This document shows positions 17,276 through 26,672 of a DNA stretch of 64,000 nt, in pieces. A program made the translations under genes and the position numbers. Origin of the DNA: Paramagnetospirillum magnetotacticum MS-1 (GTDB lineage Bacteria > Pseudomonadota > Alphaproteobacteria > Rhodospirillales > Magnetospirillaceae); contig NZ_JXSL01000027.1 of assembly GCF_000829825.1 (NCBI RefSeq), positions 62,001-126,000 of the forward strand, given 5' to 3'. The notes under the pieces were generated by a model, which was given only the letters and a program-made list of their open reading frames with translations, did not search any database and was not told the DNA's origin. The stretch's first letter is position 1; each line of letters begins with the position of its first letter.

Positions 17276-18261
17276 GCGGGAGTGCATCAGGATTTGTCCT
17301 GGTCGCCGATATCGGTGGCACACATGCCCGCTTCGCCCTGGTGGGCGAGGACGGGGAGGCGGTCAATCCTGTCGTGTTGCGCTGCGCCGATTACGACGGC
17401 CCGGCTCCGGCCATCAAGGCCTATCTTTCCGATCAGGGCGCGGGCGCCGCACCCAGACGCGGTGCTTTCGCCGTGGCCTCGGTCATTGACGGCGATCGTA
17501 TCGAACTGACCAATTCGCCTTGGCGCTTTTCCATCTCCGAGACCCAAAGGGCCGTGGGGCTGGAGCGGCTGGAGGTGGTCAACGACTTCACCGCCGTGGC
17601 CCTGTCGGTACGCCATCTGAAGCCTGAACATCTGTTGACCATCGGCGGCGGCGCGGCGCAAGCGGGTCTGCCCATTGCCGTGCTGGGGCCGGGAACGGGG
17701 CTGGGGGTGTCGGCCTTGATTCCTGGCGAATCCGGTCGGTGGACAGCCCTGGCCACCGAGGGCGGACACGTCACCATGGCCGCCGCCAGCGAGCGCGAGG
17801 CCCGCATCCTCGACCGCTTGCGCACCCAGTTCGACCATGTTTCCGCCGAGCGGGTCCTGTCGGGCCAGGGGCTGGTCAACCTCTATCAGGCGGTCGCCGC
17901 CCTGTCGGGGCATCAGGCGGTGTTCTCCACCCCCGACGTCATCACCAAGCGCGGGCTGGACGGATCGTGTCCCATCAGCCGCGAGGCGGTGGAGACATTC
18001 TTCGCCATGATGGGGACTGTGGCCGGAAATCTGGCTCTGTCTCTGGGGGCCAAGGGCGGCGTGTTCATCGCGGGCGGCATCCTGCCGCGCATGGCCGATG
18101 CCTTCCGCGCCTCCTCCTTCAGGACCCGCTTCGAGGCCCATGGGCGTTTCCAGCCCTATCTGGCCGCCATCCCCACCTGGCTGATCACCCATCCGCTGCC
18201 CGCCTTTGTTGGACTTGCGGGGTTGATCCGGCCAAAGGCCGACCATCGGACTTTGGCCTAG
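17272..18261 (+). CDS. glk: Glucokinase
   Basis: 329 residues of the bacterial ROK-independent Glk family. It has the phosphate loop VADIGGTHARFALVG at the N-terminus, NDFTAVALSVRHL, GPGTGLGVSALIP, a TEGGHVTMAA segment where the family has its sugar-contacting glutamate and histidine, and KGGVFIAGGILPRM near the C-terminus. It phosphorylates free glucose, for example glucose freed from glycogen, and is coupled to glgA by an ATGA overlap. The start at the overlapping ATG fits the family N-terminus after a short leader. Confidence 0.94.
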   Translation: MSGSASGFVLVADIGGTHARFALVGEDGEAVNPVVLRCADYDGPAPAIKAYLSDQGAGAAPRRGAFAVASVIDGDRIELTNSPWRFSISETQRAVGLERLEVVNDFTAVALSVRHLKPEHLLTIGGGAAQAGLPIAVLGPGTGLGVSALIPGESGRWTALATEGGHVTMAAASEREARILDRLRTQFDHVSAERVLSGQGLVNLYQAVAALSGHQAVFSTPDVITKRGLDGSCPISREAVETFFAMMGTVAGNLALSLGAKGGVFIAGGILPRMADAFRASSFRTRFEAHGRFQPYLAAIPTWLITHPLPAFVGLAGLIRPKADHRTLA

Positions 18262-18295
18262 GCGCAACGCGCCGCGCGGCTTATGCCGCGGAAGC

Positions 18296-18317
18296 CAAGG
18301 GCGCTCGCGCCCGCCCG
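18296..18317. repeat. Dispersed intergenic repeat, copy 1
   Basis: A 22-base GC-rich segment, with a self-complementary GGGCGCTCGCGCCC core, that also occurs exactly at 49112-49133. The flanking sequence is also partly conserved (a palindromic GCCGCG...CGCGG upstream and GAGGGCGG downstream). It follows the glk stop and may help end transcription, but it looks like a member of a REP-like family. Confidence 0.6.
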
Positions 18318-18420
18318 GCGTCTGAGGGCGGCGTCAGGCCGCGCCCAAAAACGCATAGGCCTATTCCATCCCGGCACTTGCATTGCGATGCAACATGCAC
18401 GATATCTGAATTATCGAAGC

Positions 18421-18978
18421 ATGTTCGCGAGCCCTGTCATGTTGGTGTCCGCATTCCGTGTCGGTGAGTTTGATGGCATGTCGCCCCGCAGCGATGCGGC
18501 GGTGCTGCGCATCTGCGATCCCACCGACGACTGGCGGGCCCAAGGCCGGGGCTTGGCCCAGGCCGGTTGGGGTTCCACCCTGACCTTGGCGTTCTGGGAC
18601 ATGGATTCCTCGGCCCTGGGGGTCAAGGGCCATCTGATCACCCGCCTGTGGGGCCGCAACCGCGCGGTGTTCGAGGCGCTGGCCGGGCGGCTGTTCGGGT
18701 CCGACATTCCCTGGCGTCCCTTCATCGCCGCCGATGCCGTGGCCATCGCCGCCTTTGCCGATTCTTTGGCCGACAAGGGCATTGCCGAGCTTTTCGTGGT
18801 CTGCCGCAATGGCCGTGGACGGTCGGGCACCGTGGGCCGCTGGCTGGCCCATCGCCTCGGCGCCCGTTTCACCACCAGCGGCGATGACCGGGATTCCGGC
18901 CATATCCGCGAGACCCTGGACCGGATCAATGGCTCTGCCGCCAACCGGATCGAGCCGACCCTGATTCAAGCCGCGTAA
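18421..18978 (+). CDS. Uncharacterised protein with a tyrosine-phosphatase-like CX5R(S) loop
   Basis: About 185 residues from the ATG at 18421; other starts upstream and downstream are possible and no ribosome site decides. Near residue 137 the segment VVCRNGRGRSGTVGRWLAHR has the C-x5-R-S spacing of cysteine-dependent protein phosphatases, followed by a helix as in that fold. The histidine usually before the catalytic cysteine is valine here. A tryptophan-rich middle (FWDMDSSALG) might hold the general acid, but this cannot be confirmed. It sits alone between glk and purQ on the same strand. I do not recognise a named family; phosphatase activity is a suggestion only. Confidence 0.6.
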   Translation: MFASPVMLVSAFRVGEFDGMSPRSDAAVLRICDPTDDWRAQGRGLAQAGWGSTLTLAFWDMDSSALGVKGHLITRLWGRNRAVFEALAGRLFGSDIPWRPFIAADAVAIAAFADSLADKGIAELFVVCRNGRGRSGTVGRWLAHRLGARFTTSGDDRDSGHIRETLDRINGSAANRIEPTLIQAA

Positions 18979-19048
18979 AGCGTCTGGAATCCAAATCGGT
19001 TCCGGGGTACACAGGGCCTTCCTTTTCCCCTGCGTGAAGGCAACGCCC

Positions 19049-19738
19049 TTGAAAGCCGCCGTCATCGTATTCCCCGGCTCCAACTGCGACCGCGACGTCG
19101 CCGTGGCGCTGGAAGCAAGCATGGGCTCCAAGCCCCTCATGGTGTGGCATCGCGACACCCAATTGCCCGACCTGGACCTCATCGTGGTTCCCGGCGGCTT
19201 TTCCTATGGCGATTACCTGCGCTGCGGCGCCATGGCGGCGCATTCGCCGATCATGCGCGAGGTCAAGGCCCAGGCCGACAAGGGCACACGGGTGCTGGGC
19301 ATCTGTAACGGCTTCCAGATCCTGACGGAGACGGGGCTGTTGCCGGGTGTCCTGATGCGTAACCGTAATCTCAAATTCATCTGCAAGGACGTCTATCTGC
19401 GGGTGGAGAATGCCGGGACCGACTTCACGCGCAAGCACAAGCTGGGCGACGTGGTGCGCTATCCCATCGCCCACGCCGAGGGCAATTACTTTGTCGAGCC
19501 CGAGACCTTCCGCGCCATGGAGGGCAATGGTCAGGTGGCGTTCCGCTATTGCTCCAAGCATGGCGAAGTGTCCGACGCGGTCAATCCTAACGGCGCTCTG
19601 TCCAATGTGGCGGGTGTTTATAACGCGGCCAAGACCGTGCTGGGCCTGATGCCCCATCCCGAACGTCTGGCGGAAGATCTGCTGGGCGGCCGCGACGGCA
19701 AGGCCATGTTCGATTCGCTGGTGGAGGCGTTACGTTGA
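19049..19738 (+). CDS. purQ: Phosphoribosylformylglycinamidine synthase subunit I (glutaminase)
   Basis: 229 residues. It has the class I glutaminase triad elements: [10 protein letters not shown] at the start, [11 protein letters not shown] with the nucleophile cysteine, and [10 protein letters not shown] near the C-terminus. It supplies ammonia to PurL for the fourth step of purine synthesis. The start is placed at a TTG (19049-19051), because GAAGG lies eight bases upstream and the protein then begins [10 protein letters not shown] as family members do; an upstream GTG is less likely. The stop overlaps the purL TTG start by four bases. purS, the third part, is not in the window. Confidence 0.95.
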   Translation: MKAAVIVFPGSNCDRDVAVALEASMGSKPLMVWHRDTQLPDLDLIVVPGGFSYGDYLRCGAMAAHSPIMREVKAQADKGTRVLGICNGFQILTETGLLPGVLMRNRNLKFICKDVYLRVENAGTDFTRKHKLGDVVRYPIAHAEGNYFVEPETFRAMEGNGQVAFRYCSKHGEVSDAVNPNGALSNVAGVYNAAKTVLGLMPHPERLAEDLLGGRDGKAMFDSLVEALR

Positions 19739-21939
19739 GCAAGATCACTCCGGAAGTCATCGCCCAGCACGGCATCAAGCCCGACGAGTACAAGAAGATC
19801 CTGGAGATCATGGGCCGCGAGCCCAATCTCACCGAGCTTGGCATCTTCTCGGTGATGTGGTCCGAGCATTGCTCGTACAAGTCGTCGAAGAAGTGGCTGA
19901 AGACCCTTCCCACCAAGGCGCCCTGGGTGATCTGCGGCCCCGGCGAGAATGCGGGCATCATCGATATCGGCGATGGTCAGGCCATCGTCTTCAAGATGGA
20001 AAGCCACAACCACCCCAGCTTCATCGAGCCCTATCAGGGCGCGGCGACCGGCGTGGGCGGCATCTTGCGCGATGTCTTCACCATGGGCGCGCGTCCCATC
20101 GCCAATATGAACGCTCTGCGTTTCGGCGATCCCTCGCACCCCAAGACCCGTCATCTGGTGGCGGGTGTGGTGGCCGGTATCGGCGGCTATGGCAATTGCG
20201 TCGGCGTGCCCACCGTGGGCGGCGAGACCAATTTCCATCCCAGCTATAACGGCAATATCCTGGTCAATGCCATGACCGTGGGTCTGGCCGACAAGGACAA
20301 GATTTTCTACTCGGCCGCCGCCGGTATCGGCAATCCGGTGGTCTATTTCGGCTCCAAGACCGGCCGCGACGGCATCCACGGCGCCACCATGGCGAGCGCG
20401 GAATTCGACGAGAAATCCGAGGAGAAGCGTCCTACCGTGCAGGTGGGCGACCCCTTCACCGAGAAGCTGCTGATCGAAGCCTGCCTGGAACTGATGTCCA
20501 CCGACGCCATCGTGGCCATCCAGGACATGGGCGCCGCGGGTCTGACCTCGTCCTCCTTCGAGATGGCGTCCAAGGGCGGCCTGGGCATCGAGATGGATCT
20601 CGACGCCGTGCCCATGCGCGAAGAGGGCATGAGCGCCTACGAGATCATGCTGTCGGAATCCCAGGAACGCATGCTGATGGTCCTCAAGCCCGGTCGCGAG
20701 GCCCTGGCCAAGGCCATCATGGACAAGTGGGAACTGGACTTCGCCGTGGTGGGCGTGCTCACCGATACCGGCCGCATGGTGTTGAAGCGCCACGGCGCGG
20801 TGGTGGCCGATCTGCCCATCGATCCGCTGGCTCTGGCTTCGCCCGAATATGACCGTCCCTGGACCGCACCGGCCAAGCGCCCGGTGGTTGACGCCAAGGA
20901 CGTGCCCCAGGTCTGCGTCGCCGAGGCGCTGAAGACCTTGGTGGCCTGTCCCGATCTGGCCTCCAAGCGCTGGATCTATTCCCAGTACGACCACATGGTC
21001 ATGGGCGACACGGTGGGCCGTCCCGGCGGCGATGCCGCCGTGGTGCGCATCCATGGCACCGACAAGGCGGTGGGCATCACCACCGACGTGACGCCGCGCT
21101 ATGTGCTGGCTGATCCTTACGAGGGCGGCCGTCAGGCGGTGGCCGAGGCCTATCGCAATTTGTCGGCGGTGGGCGCCCTGCCCATGGCCATCACCGACAA
21201 TCTGAATTTCGGCAATCCCGAAAAGCCCGAGATCATGGGCCAGATCGTCGAGGCCATCCGCGGCATGGGCCAGGCCTGTACCGAGTTGGACTTCCCCGTC
21301 GTCTCGGGCAATGTCTCGCTCTATAACGAGACCCAGGGCACGGCCATCCTGCCGACCCCGGCGGTGGGCGGCGTCGGCCTTCTGGAAGACGTCAACAAGT
21401 CGGCGACCGTCGCCTTCAAGCAGGCGGGGTCGTCCATCGTGCTGATCGGCGAGACCAAGGGCTGGCTGGGTTCGTCGCTTTACCTGCGCGAGATTGCCAA
21501 GCGCGAAGACGGCGCCCCGCCGCCCGTGGCTCTGCACCGCGAGCGCCGTGCCGGTGAACTGGTCCGCCAGTTGATCGGCGACGGCCTCGTCCTGGCCTGC
21601 CACGACGTTTCCGATGGCGGCTTGCTGGTGGCGGTGGCCGAGATGGCCATGGCGTCCGAGGACAAGATCGGCGCCAAGCTGGATGCGCCCCATAACCTGG
21701 CTCTGCACGCCTGGTGCTTCGGCGAGGATCAGGGCCGCTATATTCTGGAAGTGTCCGACAACGATCTGGCCAGCGTGCTGGAAGAGGCGGCCGAACACGA
21801 TACTGCGGCCCGCGTCATCGGCAAGACCGGCGGCCCGGCCATCAGCGTCGGCGGCAGCGCCGTTCCGGTCTTCGAACTGGCTGAAGCCAACGAGGGCTGG
21901 CTGCCCGGCTATATGGGCGAGGAAATGTCGGGTCACTAA
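19735..21939 (+). CDS. purL: Phosphoribosylformylglycinamidine synthase subunit II
   Basis: 734 residues, the standard length of the small PurL used with PurQ and PurS. Marks are [15 protein letters not shown] near 40, [10 protein letters not shown] near 85, [18 protein letters not shown] near 105, and a second AIRS-like half starting near 420 ([18 protein letters not shown]). It forms FGAM from FGAR with ATP and ammonia. The start is a TTG that overlaps the purQ stop (TTGA), so translation is coupled. A clear terminator follows the stop. Confidence 0.96.
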   Translation: MSKITPEVIAQHGIKPDEYKKILEIMGREPNLTELGIFSVMWSEHCSYKSSKKWLKTLPTKAPWVICGPGENAGIIDIGDGQAIVFKMESHNHPSFIEPYQGAATGVGGILRDVFTMGARPIANMNALRFGDPSHPKTRHLVAGVVAGIGGYGNCVGVPTVGGETNFHPSYNGNILVNAMTVGLADKDKIFYSAAAGIGNPVVYFGSKTGRDGIHGATMASAEFDEKSEEKRPTVQVGDPFTEKLLIEACLELMSTDAIVAIQDMGAAGLTSSSFEMASKGGLGIEMDLDAVPMREEGMSAYEIMLSESQERMLMVLKPGREALAKAIMDKWELDFAVVGVLTDTGRMVLKRHGAVVADLPIDPLALASPEYDRPWTAPAKRPVVDAKDVPQVCVAEALKTLVACPDLASKRWIYSQYDHMVMGDTVGRPGGDAAVVRIHGTDKAVGITTDVTPRYVLADPYEGGRQAVAEAYRNLSAVGALPMAITDNLNFGNPEKPEIMGQIVEAIRGMGQACTELDFPVVSGNVSLYNETQGTAILPTPAVGGVGLLEDVNKSATVAFKQAGSSIVLIGETKGWLGSSLYLREIAKREDGAPPPVALHRERRAGELVRQLIGDGLVLACHDVSDGGLLVAVAEMAMASEDKIGAKLDAPHNLALHAWCFGEDQGRYILEVSDNDLASVLEEAAEHDTAARVIGKTGGPAISVGGSAVPVFELAEANEGWLPGYMGEEMSGH

Positions 21940-21970
21940 AGGCTCTCGACCGTTCCATCCTCTTGAGACG

Positions 21971-22000
21971 AGAAGGCCCCTTCAAAGGGGCCTTCTTTTT
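21971..22000 (+). terminator. Rho-independent terminator after purL
   Basis: A perfect ten-base stem (21971-21980 with 21987-21996) around a six-base loop, ending in TTTTT. It lies about 30 bases after the purL stop. Confidence 0.92.
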
Positions 22001-22103
22001 GCCCGTGTCCCTTCTCTTCCTGGGGACATAGCATTGTTGCGGGCGCGAAGGCGGAACCGTATTGTGGGGGCGGAAGGGTATCTTTCAGGAAAGAACGACG
22101 CGC

Positions 22104-22361
22104 ATGCCCATGGAAGCCAGTGAGATCGAGGCCCTGATCCGTCAGGGTATTCCCGACGCCCGCGTCATCATCGAGGATTTGAAAGGCGACGGCGATCACT
22201 ACTCGGCCCTGGTGATTTCCGAGGCCTTCCGCGGCAAGAGCCGCGTCGCCCAGCACCAGATGGTCTTCGCTGCCATGCAGGGCAAGATGGGCGGCGAGTT
22301 GCATGCCATGGCGCTGCAGACCACGACGCCCGACAAGGTTCCCGATTTCGCCAAGGCGTAG
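22104..22361 (+). CDS. BolA/IbaG-family protein
   Basis: 85 residues, a single BolA domain: EIEALIRQGIPDARVIIEDL, then GDHYSALVISEAFRGKSRVA and a C-terminal MHAMALQTTTPDKVP-like end. The invariant histidine is in the HYSALV segment and a second in VAQHQMVF. Such proteins pair with monothiol glutaredoxins to carry [2Fe-2S] clusters and regulate iron, and here the monothiol glutaredoxin gene follows after 83 bases. The ATG at 22104 has AGGAAAG ten bases upstream; another ATG two codons later is possible. Confidence 0.9.
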   Translation: MPMEASEIEALIRQGIPDARVIIEDLKGDGDHYSALVISEAFRGKSRVAQHQMVFAAMQGKMGGELHAMALQTTTPDKVPDFAKA

Positions 22362-22444
22362 GGGGCCCGCGCTTGCGGGATGGCCCCCGGCTGCCTACAT
22401 CTCAATAACGATCCGTCACGATCATTTCCGAGGAAGTTTGACCG

Positions 22445-22774
22445 ATGAACAATCCCGTTTTCGACCGCATCCGCCAGGACATTTCCGAAAATGATGTGGT
22501 CCTTTACATGAAGGGCACGCCCATGTTCCCGCAGTGTGGCTTTTCGGCCGCCGTGGTGCAGGTGCTGACCAATCTGGGCGTCAAGTTCAAGGGCATCGAC
22601 ATCCTGGTCGATCCCTCCTTGCGCGATGGCATCAAGCAGTTCACCAACTGGCCGACCCTGCCGCAGCTTTACGTGAAGGGCGAGTTCGTCGGCGGCTGCG
22701 ACATCGTGCGCGAAATGGCCGAATCGGGCGAGCTGAAGCAGCTGATGGCCGATAAGGGCGTGGCTTCGGCCTGA
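22445..22774 (+). CDS. grxD: Monothiol glutaredoxin, Grx4 type
   Basis: 109 residues with the monothiol active site CGFS in the segment MFPQCGFSAAVVQVL, the glutathione-binding WPTLPQLYV and GGCDIVREM. It carries and transfers [2Fe-2S] clusters, commonly as a complex with a BolA partner, which is encoded just upstream on the same strand. Role taken from the family. A shared terminator follows. Confidence 0.95.
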   Translation: MNNPVFDRIRQDISENDVVLYMKGTPMFPQCGFSAAVVQVLTNLGVKFKGIDILVDPSLRDGIKQFTNWPTLPQLYVKGEFVGGCDIVREMAESGELKQLMADKGVASA

Positions 22775-22796
22775 CCCATTTCGCTTTGCCAAAGAA

Positions 22797-22826
22797 AAAC
22801 GGCCCGGAGTTTCCTCCGGGCCGTTT
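22797..22826. terminator. Bidirectional terminator between grxD and rpsD
   Basis: A perfect 13-base stem (AAACGGCCCGGAG with its complement) around a TTTC loop. On the minus strand it is followed by GTTTTTCTTT-like sequence, on the plus strand by a shorter T run, so it can end both convergent genes. Confidence 0.9.
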
Positions 22827-22847
22827 CGTCTTGAACAGGGATCCGTC

Positions 22848-23465
22848 TTAGCGCGAATAGAATTCGACGACCAGATTGGGTTCCATCTGAACGGCATAGG
22901 GGACATCGCCCAGCTTGGGGATGCGGATGAACTTGCCCTTCATCTCCTTGTGGTCGACTTCCAGATAATCGGGAATGTCGCGCTCGCCCGACTGGGCGGC
23001 TTCGAGGATCAGGGCCATGTCCTTGGACTTGGTCTTCACCGAGACCACGTCGCCTTCGTTGACACGATAGGACGGAATGTTGACGCGCTTGCCATTGACC
23101 AGGATGTGGCAGTGGTTGACCAGCTGGCGGGCGGCAAACGGGGTGGGGGCGAACTTGAGGCGATAGACCACCGCGTCCAGGCGGCATTCCAGCAGGCCGA
23201 TCAGGTTCTCGGAGGTGTCGCCACGGCGGCGCACGGCCTCGTCATACAGACGGCGGAACTGCTTCTCGCTGATATTGCCGTAATAGCCCTTCAGCTTCTG
23301 CTTGGCCATCAGCTGGGTGCCGAAATCGGACGGCTTCTTGCGGCGCTGGCCGTGCTGGCCGGGAGGGTTCTCCTTGCCGCGGTTCAGCGGGGACTTGGAA
23401 CGGCCCCACAGATTGGCGCCCAGGCGGCGGTTGATCTTGTACTTGGCTTCAATACGCTTGCTCAT
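22848..23465 (-). CDS. rpsD: 30S ribosomal protein S4
   Basis: 205 residues. The N-terminus ([20 protein letters not shown]) and the S4 RNA-binding domain ([38 protein letters not shown]) are typical. It binds 16S rRNA and starts small-subunit assembly. It is transcribed alone here, away from the alpha operon, as in many alphaproteobacteria. The region upstream to the TrmJ-like gene (155 bases) holds its promoter. Confidence 0.97.
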   Translation of the reverse strand: MSKRIEAKYKINRRLGANLWGRSKSPLNRGKENPPGQHGQRRKKPSDFGTQLMAKQKLKGYYGNISEKQFRRLYDEAVRRRGDTSENLIGLLECRLDAVVYRLKFAPTPFAARQLVNHCHILVNGKRVNIPSYRVNEGDVVSVKTKSKDMALILEAAQSGERDIPDYLEVDHKEMKGKFIRIPKLGDVPYAVQMEPNLVVEFYSR

Positions 23466-23620
23466 GGTCTTCCTTCTGGCCGAATTGATCAGCCTATTCG
23501 GTTTGTCCCGATAGTCCTGGTCCGCCCACTATGGACGGGGAGGGGTGGGCGCGCCAAACGGCCGGCCACCCGCTTTCTCGGGAGGAGAAGGGGCGAAATA
23601 TACGGATCAGGCGGGCTGTG

Positions 23621-24364
23621 TCAACCTTTCTCGCCCTTCTTGTGGCGATAGGTCACCAGTTCGTGGACGATGCCATGTAGGGTCTGGATTTCCTGGCCGG
23701 TGAGGTTGGCGCGCTGGAACATGTTGCGGATGTTCCTCACCATCACCGGGCGCTTGTCGGGCACGCGCAAAAAGCCGCAGGAATCCAACTCGCGTTCCAG
23801 ATGCTCGAAGAAAAAGATCAGCTTTTCCTTGGAGGCCGGGCCTTCCGATCCCTTGGTCATGGCGGGCAGGGTCTCGGCCGCCTCGCACTGGTGCCATTCA
23901 TAGGAGATCAGCAGCACCGCCTGGGCCAGGTTCAGCGAGCAGTAGTCGGGATTGAGCGGCACGGTCAGCACGGTATCGGCCACCGCCACGTCGTCGTTCT
24001 CCAGCCCCGTCCGCTCGGGCCCGAACAGCACGCCGAATTTGAGGCCCTCGGCATCGGCGGCTCGCATATGGGCGGCGGCTTCGCGCGGCGTGTCCACCGG
24101 CTTGGTCATGTAGCGGTCGCGGCCCGTGGTGGCCCAGACCCGGTTAAGGTCGGCTACGGCGTCTTTGGTGCTCTCGAACACCTTGGCGGCCAGCAAAACA
24201 CGGTCGGCGCCCGAGGCGGCCGCGATGGCCTTTTCGCTCAGCCAGCCCTCGCGCGGGGCCACGATGCGCATGTCGCTAAGGCCGCAATTGAGCATGGCGC
24301 GGGCCGCTGTGCCGATATTCTCGGACAATTGCGGCCGGACTAAGATGATGGCGGGACCGCTCAT
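23621..24364 (-). CDS. TrmJ-family tRNA 2'-O-ribose methyltransferase (SPOUT/SpoU)
   Basis: 247 residues from the ATG at 24362-24364, which overlaps the cimA stop by one base. The open frame runs further upstream but only inside cimA. SPOUT motifs are visible: IILVRPQLSENIGTAARAML, LFGPERTGLENDDV, and PLNPDYCSLNLAQAVLLISY, the last forming the knotted SAM site. Family members such as TrmJ methylate the 2'-hydroxyl of tRNA position 32. A C-terminal helical tail (FEHLERELDSCGFLR and onward) matches TrmJ rather than shorter TrmL. Exact target not proven. Confidence 0.85.
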   Translation of the reverse strand: MSGPAIILVRPQLSENIGTAARAMLNCGLSDMRIVAPREGWLSEKAIAAASGADRVLLAAKVFESTKDAVADLNRVWATTGRDRYMTKPVDTPREAAAHMRAADAEGLKFGVLFGPERTGLENDDVAVADTVLTVPLNPDYCSLNLAQAVLLISYEWHQCEAAETLPAMTKGSEGPASKEKLIFFFEHLERELDSCGFLRVPDKRPVMVRNIRNMFQRANLTGQEIQTLHGIVHELVTYRHKKGEKG

Positions 24365-26004
24365 CACTCGTCCCGGAAACGGAACAGCATGAAGGTGATG
24401 GAATCCTGAAGGGCCTCCAGCGAGGCTTCCAGCACATTGGTATGCACGCCTACCGTGGTCCAGCGATGGCCCTTGTCGTCCTCGCTTTCGATGGTGACGC
24501 GGGTCTTGGCGGCGGTGCCCACGGTGCTTTCGGTGATGCGCACCCGGTAGTCCTTGAGTTCCATCGCGGTCAGTGCCGGATAGACCCGCGTCAAGACCTT
24601 GCGCAAAGCCACGTCGAAGGCGTGGACCGGGCCCGTGCCTTCGCCCACTTCCATGTATTCGACGCCGCCCACCTCGACCTTGACCGTGGCTTCGGACAGG
24701 GTGATCCACTCGCCATGGGCGTTGCGGCGGCGCTCGTCGATGACTCGGTAGCGTTCCAACTGGAAGTATTCCGGCACTTCGCCCAAGGCGCGGCGCACCA
24801 GCAGTTCGAAGCTGGCGGCGGCCTGATCATAGGCGTAGCCCTCATGCTCCAGACGCTTGACCAGATCCACCAGATCGGTGGCTTCGCGGGCGTCGAAGGT
24901 GACCTGCATCTGATCCACCACGCGGACCAGGCTCTCGCGTTTGATCGAATCGAGGTCGACGCCAATTTCGGTCAGGCGCGCCACCAGATTGGAACGCCCG
25001 GCCTGATCGGACATGACGATATGGCGCAGATTGCCCACCGAAGCCGGGTCCACATGTTCGTAACATCTGGGGTCCTTGGCCACGGCGGAGACGTGCAGGC
25101 CGCCCTTATGGGCGAAGGCCGAGTTGCCCACATAGGGCTGGCCGCGATTGGGGGCGCGGTCCAGCACCTCGTCGAGCGCACGCGAGACCGAGACCAGATT
25201 CTTCAGGTCCTCGGGGGCGATGCCGGTGTCGAAGCCCATCTTCAGCGTCAAAGCCGGGATGATGGAGATCAGATTGGCATTGCCGCAACGCTCGCCCAGC
25301 CCGTTCAGGGTGCCCTGGACCTGACGCACGCCCGCCTCGACCGCCGCCAGCGAGTTGGCCACCGCCGTATCGGAATCGTTGTGACAGTGAACGCCCAGAT
25401 GGCTGCCGGGGATGCCGCCCTTGATCACTTCGCTCACGATGCGTCGCATCTCGTGGGGCAGGGTGCCGCCATTGGTGTCGCACAGCACCACCCAGCGCGC
25501 ACCCGCGTCATAGGCGGCCTTGGCCGCCGCCAGGGCGTAAGCCGGGTTGGCCTTGTAGCCGTCAAAGAAATGCTCGGCGTCGAACATCACCTCCTCGACC
25601 TTGGTCAGGGCGTGCTGCACAGAATCGGCAACCATGCGCAGATTCTCGTCCAGTTCGATGCCGAGAGCCACGGTGACCTGGAAATCCCAGCTCTTGCCCA
25701 CCATGGTGGCGACACGGGCCGGAGTGACCAGCAGGGCGTTAAGCCCCGGATCGTTATCGGCCGAGCGTCCGGCCCGGCGCGTCATGCCGAAGGCGGTGAG
25801 ACGCGAGCGCTTGAAGGCGGGCGGATCGGCAAAGAAGGCGTCGTCGGTGGGATTGGCGCCCGGCCAGCCACCCTCCACATAGTCGATGCCAATTCGGTCA
25901 AGCTCGCGCGCGATCCGCACCTTATCGGCGGCGGAGAAGTCCACTCCCTGAGTCTGCGCGCCATCGCGCAAGGTGGTGTCGTAGAGATAAACGCGCTCGG
26001 CCAT
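24364..26004 (-). CDS. cimA: (R)-citramalate synthase
   Basis: 546 residues from the ATG at 26002-26004 (MAERVYLYDTTLRDG); a longer frame starts ten codons earlier but the family begins here. The DRE-TIM metallolyase part has LRDGAQTQGVDFSAADK, the metal-binding HCHNDSDTAVANSL and GTLNGLGERCGNANL. The LeuA-type allosteric dimer domain occupies about 400-530 (YRVRITESTVGTAAKTRVTI). The set fits CimA rather than isopropylmalate or homocitrate synthase. It condenses pyruvate and acetyl-CoA to citramalate, the threonine-independent entry to isoleucine. It is cotranscribed with the TrmJ-like gene. Confidence 0.92.
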   Translation of the reverse strand: MAERVYLYDTTLRDGAQTQGVDFSAADKVRIARELDRIGIDYVEGGWPGANPTDDAFFADPPAFKRSRLTAFGMTRRAGRSADNDPGLNALLVTPARVATMVGKSWDFQVTVALGIELDENLRMVADSVQHALTKVEEVMFDAEHFFDGYKANPAYALAAAKAAYDAGARWVVLCDTNGGTLPHEMRRIVSEVIKGGIPGSHLGVHCHNDSDTAVANSLAAVEAGVRQVQGTLNGLGERCGNANLISIIPALTLKMGFDTGIAPEDLKNLVSVSRALDEVLDRAPNRGQPYVGNSAFAHKGGLHVSAVAKDPRCYEHVDPASVGNLRHIVMSDQAGRSNLVARLTEIGVDLDSIKRESLVRVVDQMQVTFDAREATDLVDLVKRLEHEGYAYDQAAASFELLVRRALGEVPEYFQLERYRVIDERRRNAHGEWITLSEATVKVEVGGVEYMEVGEGTGPVHAFDVALRKVLTRVYPALTAMELKDYRVRITESTVGTAAKTRVTIESEDDKGHRWTTVGVHTNVLEASLEALQDSITFMLFRFRDE

Positions 26005-26142
26005 GACGATCTCGATCTGCCCGGAAAACATTGGGAAAGGGAGGAAACATGCCCCATCAGGGGGGCATTGGGCAAGGCCTTACCGTTTACCGTCATGCCG
26101 TTGTTTCGGTGGCGCGCATGGCATCTGATCTGGCGGCATAGG

Positions 26143-26179
26143 TTGTAATACGGATGAACCTGTTCATCCGTATTTACAA
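26143..26179. promoter_or_regulatory. Near-perfect palindrome upstream of the RlpA-like gene
   Basis: Arms at 26143-26159 and 26162-26179 pair over 17 bases with a single bulged A and a two-base centre; the core is ATGAACCTGTTCAT. It lies between the divergent cimA and RlpA-like genes, so it is not an end-of-gene terminator for either. It could be an operator for a dimeric repressor. The regulator is unknown. Confidence 0.55.
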
Positions 26180-26272
26180 TTTGTTAGCATCTGTGTCTTA
26201 TTTCACAGTTCCTTAGGAAAAGTCCGGGCAGAATGCCCCGCGAATAACGCAGGCAGATGCAGGACCCAGACC

Positions 26273-26668
26273 ATGAAAACACTCAAGATCGCGGCTTTGG
26301 CCGTTGTCCTGGTGGGGGCCAAGTCTCTTCCAGCCATGGCCGAGATGGCCGGTGCGGCAGCCCTGGGACATGAAAGCTATGGTGTCGCATCCTGGTACGG
26401 AACGGGATTCAAGGGCAGCCGTACCGCCAGCGGTGAGAAATTCGATCCAAAAGCTTTGACGGCGGCCCATCCGACTTTGCCCTTCGGCACGCTGGTCGAG
26501 GTATCGCGCCGCGACAAGAAGAAGTCGGTGATCGTTGTGGTCACCGATCGCGGTCCCTATGTTCAGGGGCGTTCCATCGACCTGTCACGGGCGGCAGCCC
26601 GGCGGCTGAGCATGAGCTATCTGGGCGCCGTACCGGTCAGGATGCAGGTGGTGGGGATGACGGAATAG
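26273..26668 (+). CDS. RlpA-like double-psi beta-barrel protein, secreted
   Basis: 131 residues. A signal peptide (hydrophobic AALAVVLVGAKSLPAMA) is followed by one DPBB domain: GVASWYGTGFKGSRTASGEK, TAAHPTLPFGTLVEV, and VVTDRGPYVQGRSIDLSRAA. RlpA proteins cleave naked glycan strands or act at the septum or cell pole; this one lacks the C-terminal SPOR domain, so it may not be septum-targeted. It stands alone with a palindrome about 95 bases upstream, and converges closely with the CoA-transferase gene (four bases between stops). Confidence 0.85.
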   Translation: MKTLKIAALAVVLVGAKSLPAMAEMAGAAALGHESYGVASWYGTGFKGSRTASGEKFDPKALTAAHPTLPFGTLVEVSRRDKKKSVIVVVTDRGPYVQGRSIDLSRAAARRLSMSYLGAVPVRMQVVGMTE

Positions 26669-26672
26669 GGAG

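Noticed and set aside
23621-24709. Longer start for the TrmJ-like methyltransferase
   Set aside because: The extra N-terminal part lies inside cimA in another frame and has no family match; the ATG overlapping the cimA stop gives the correct N-terminus.
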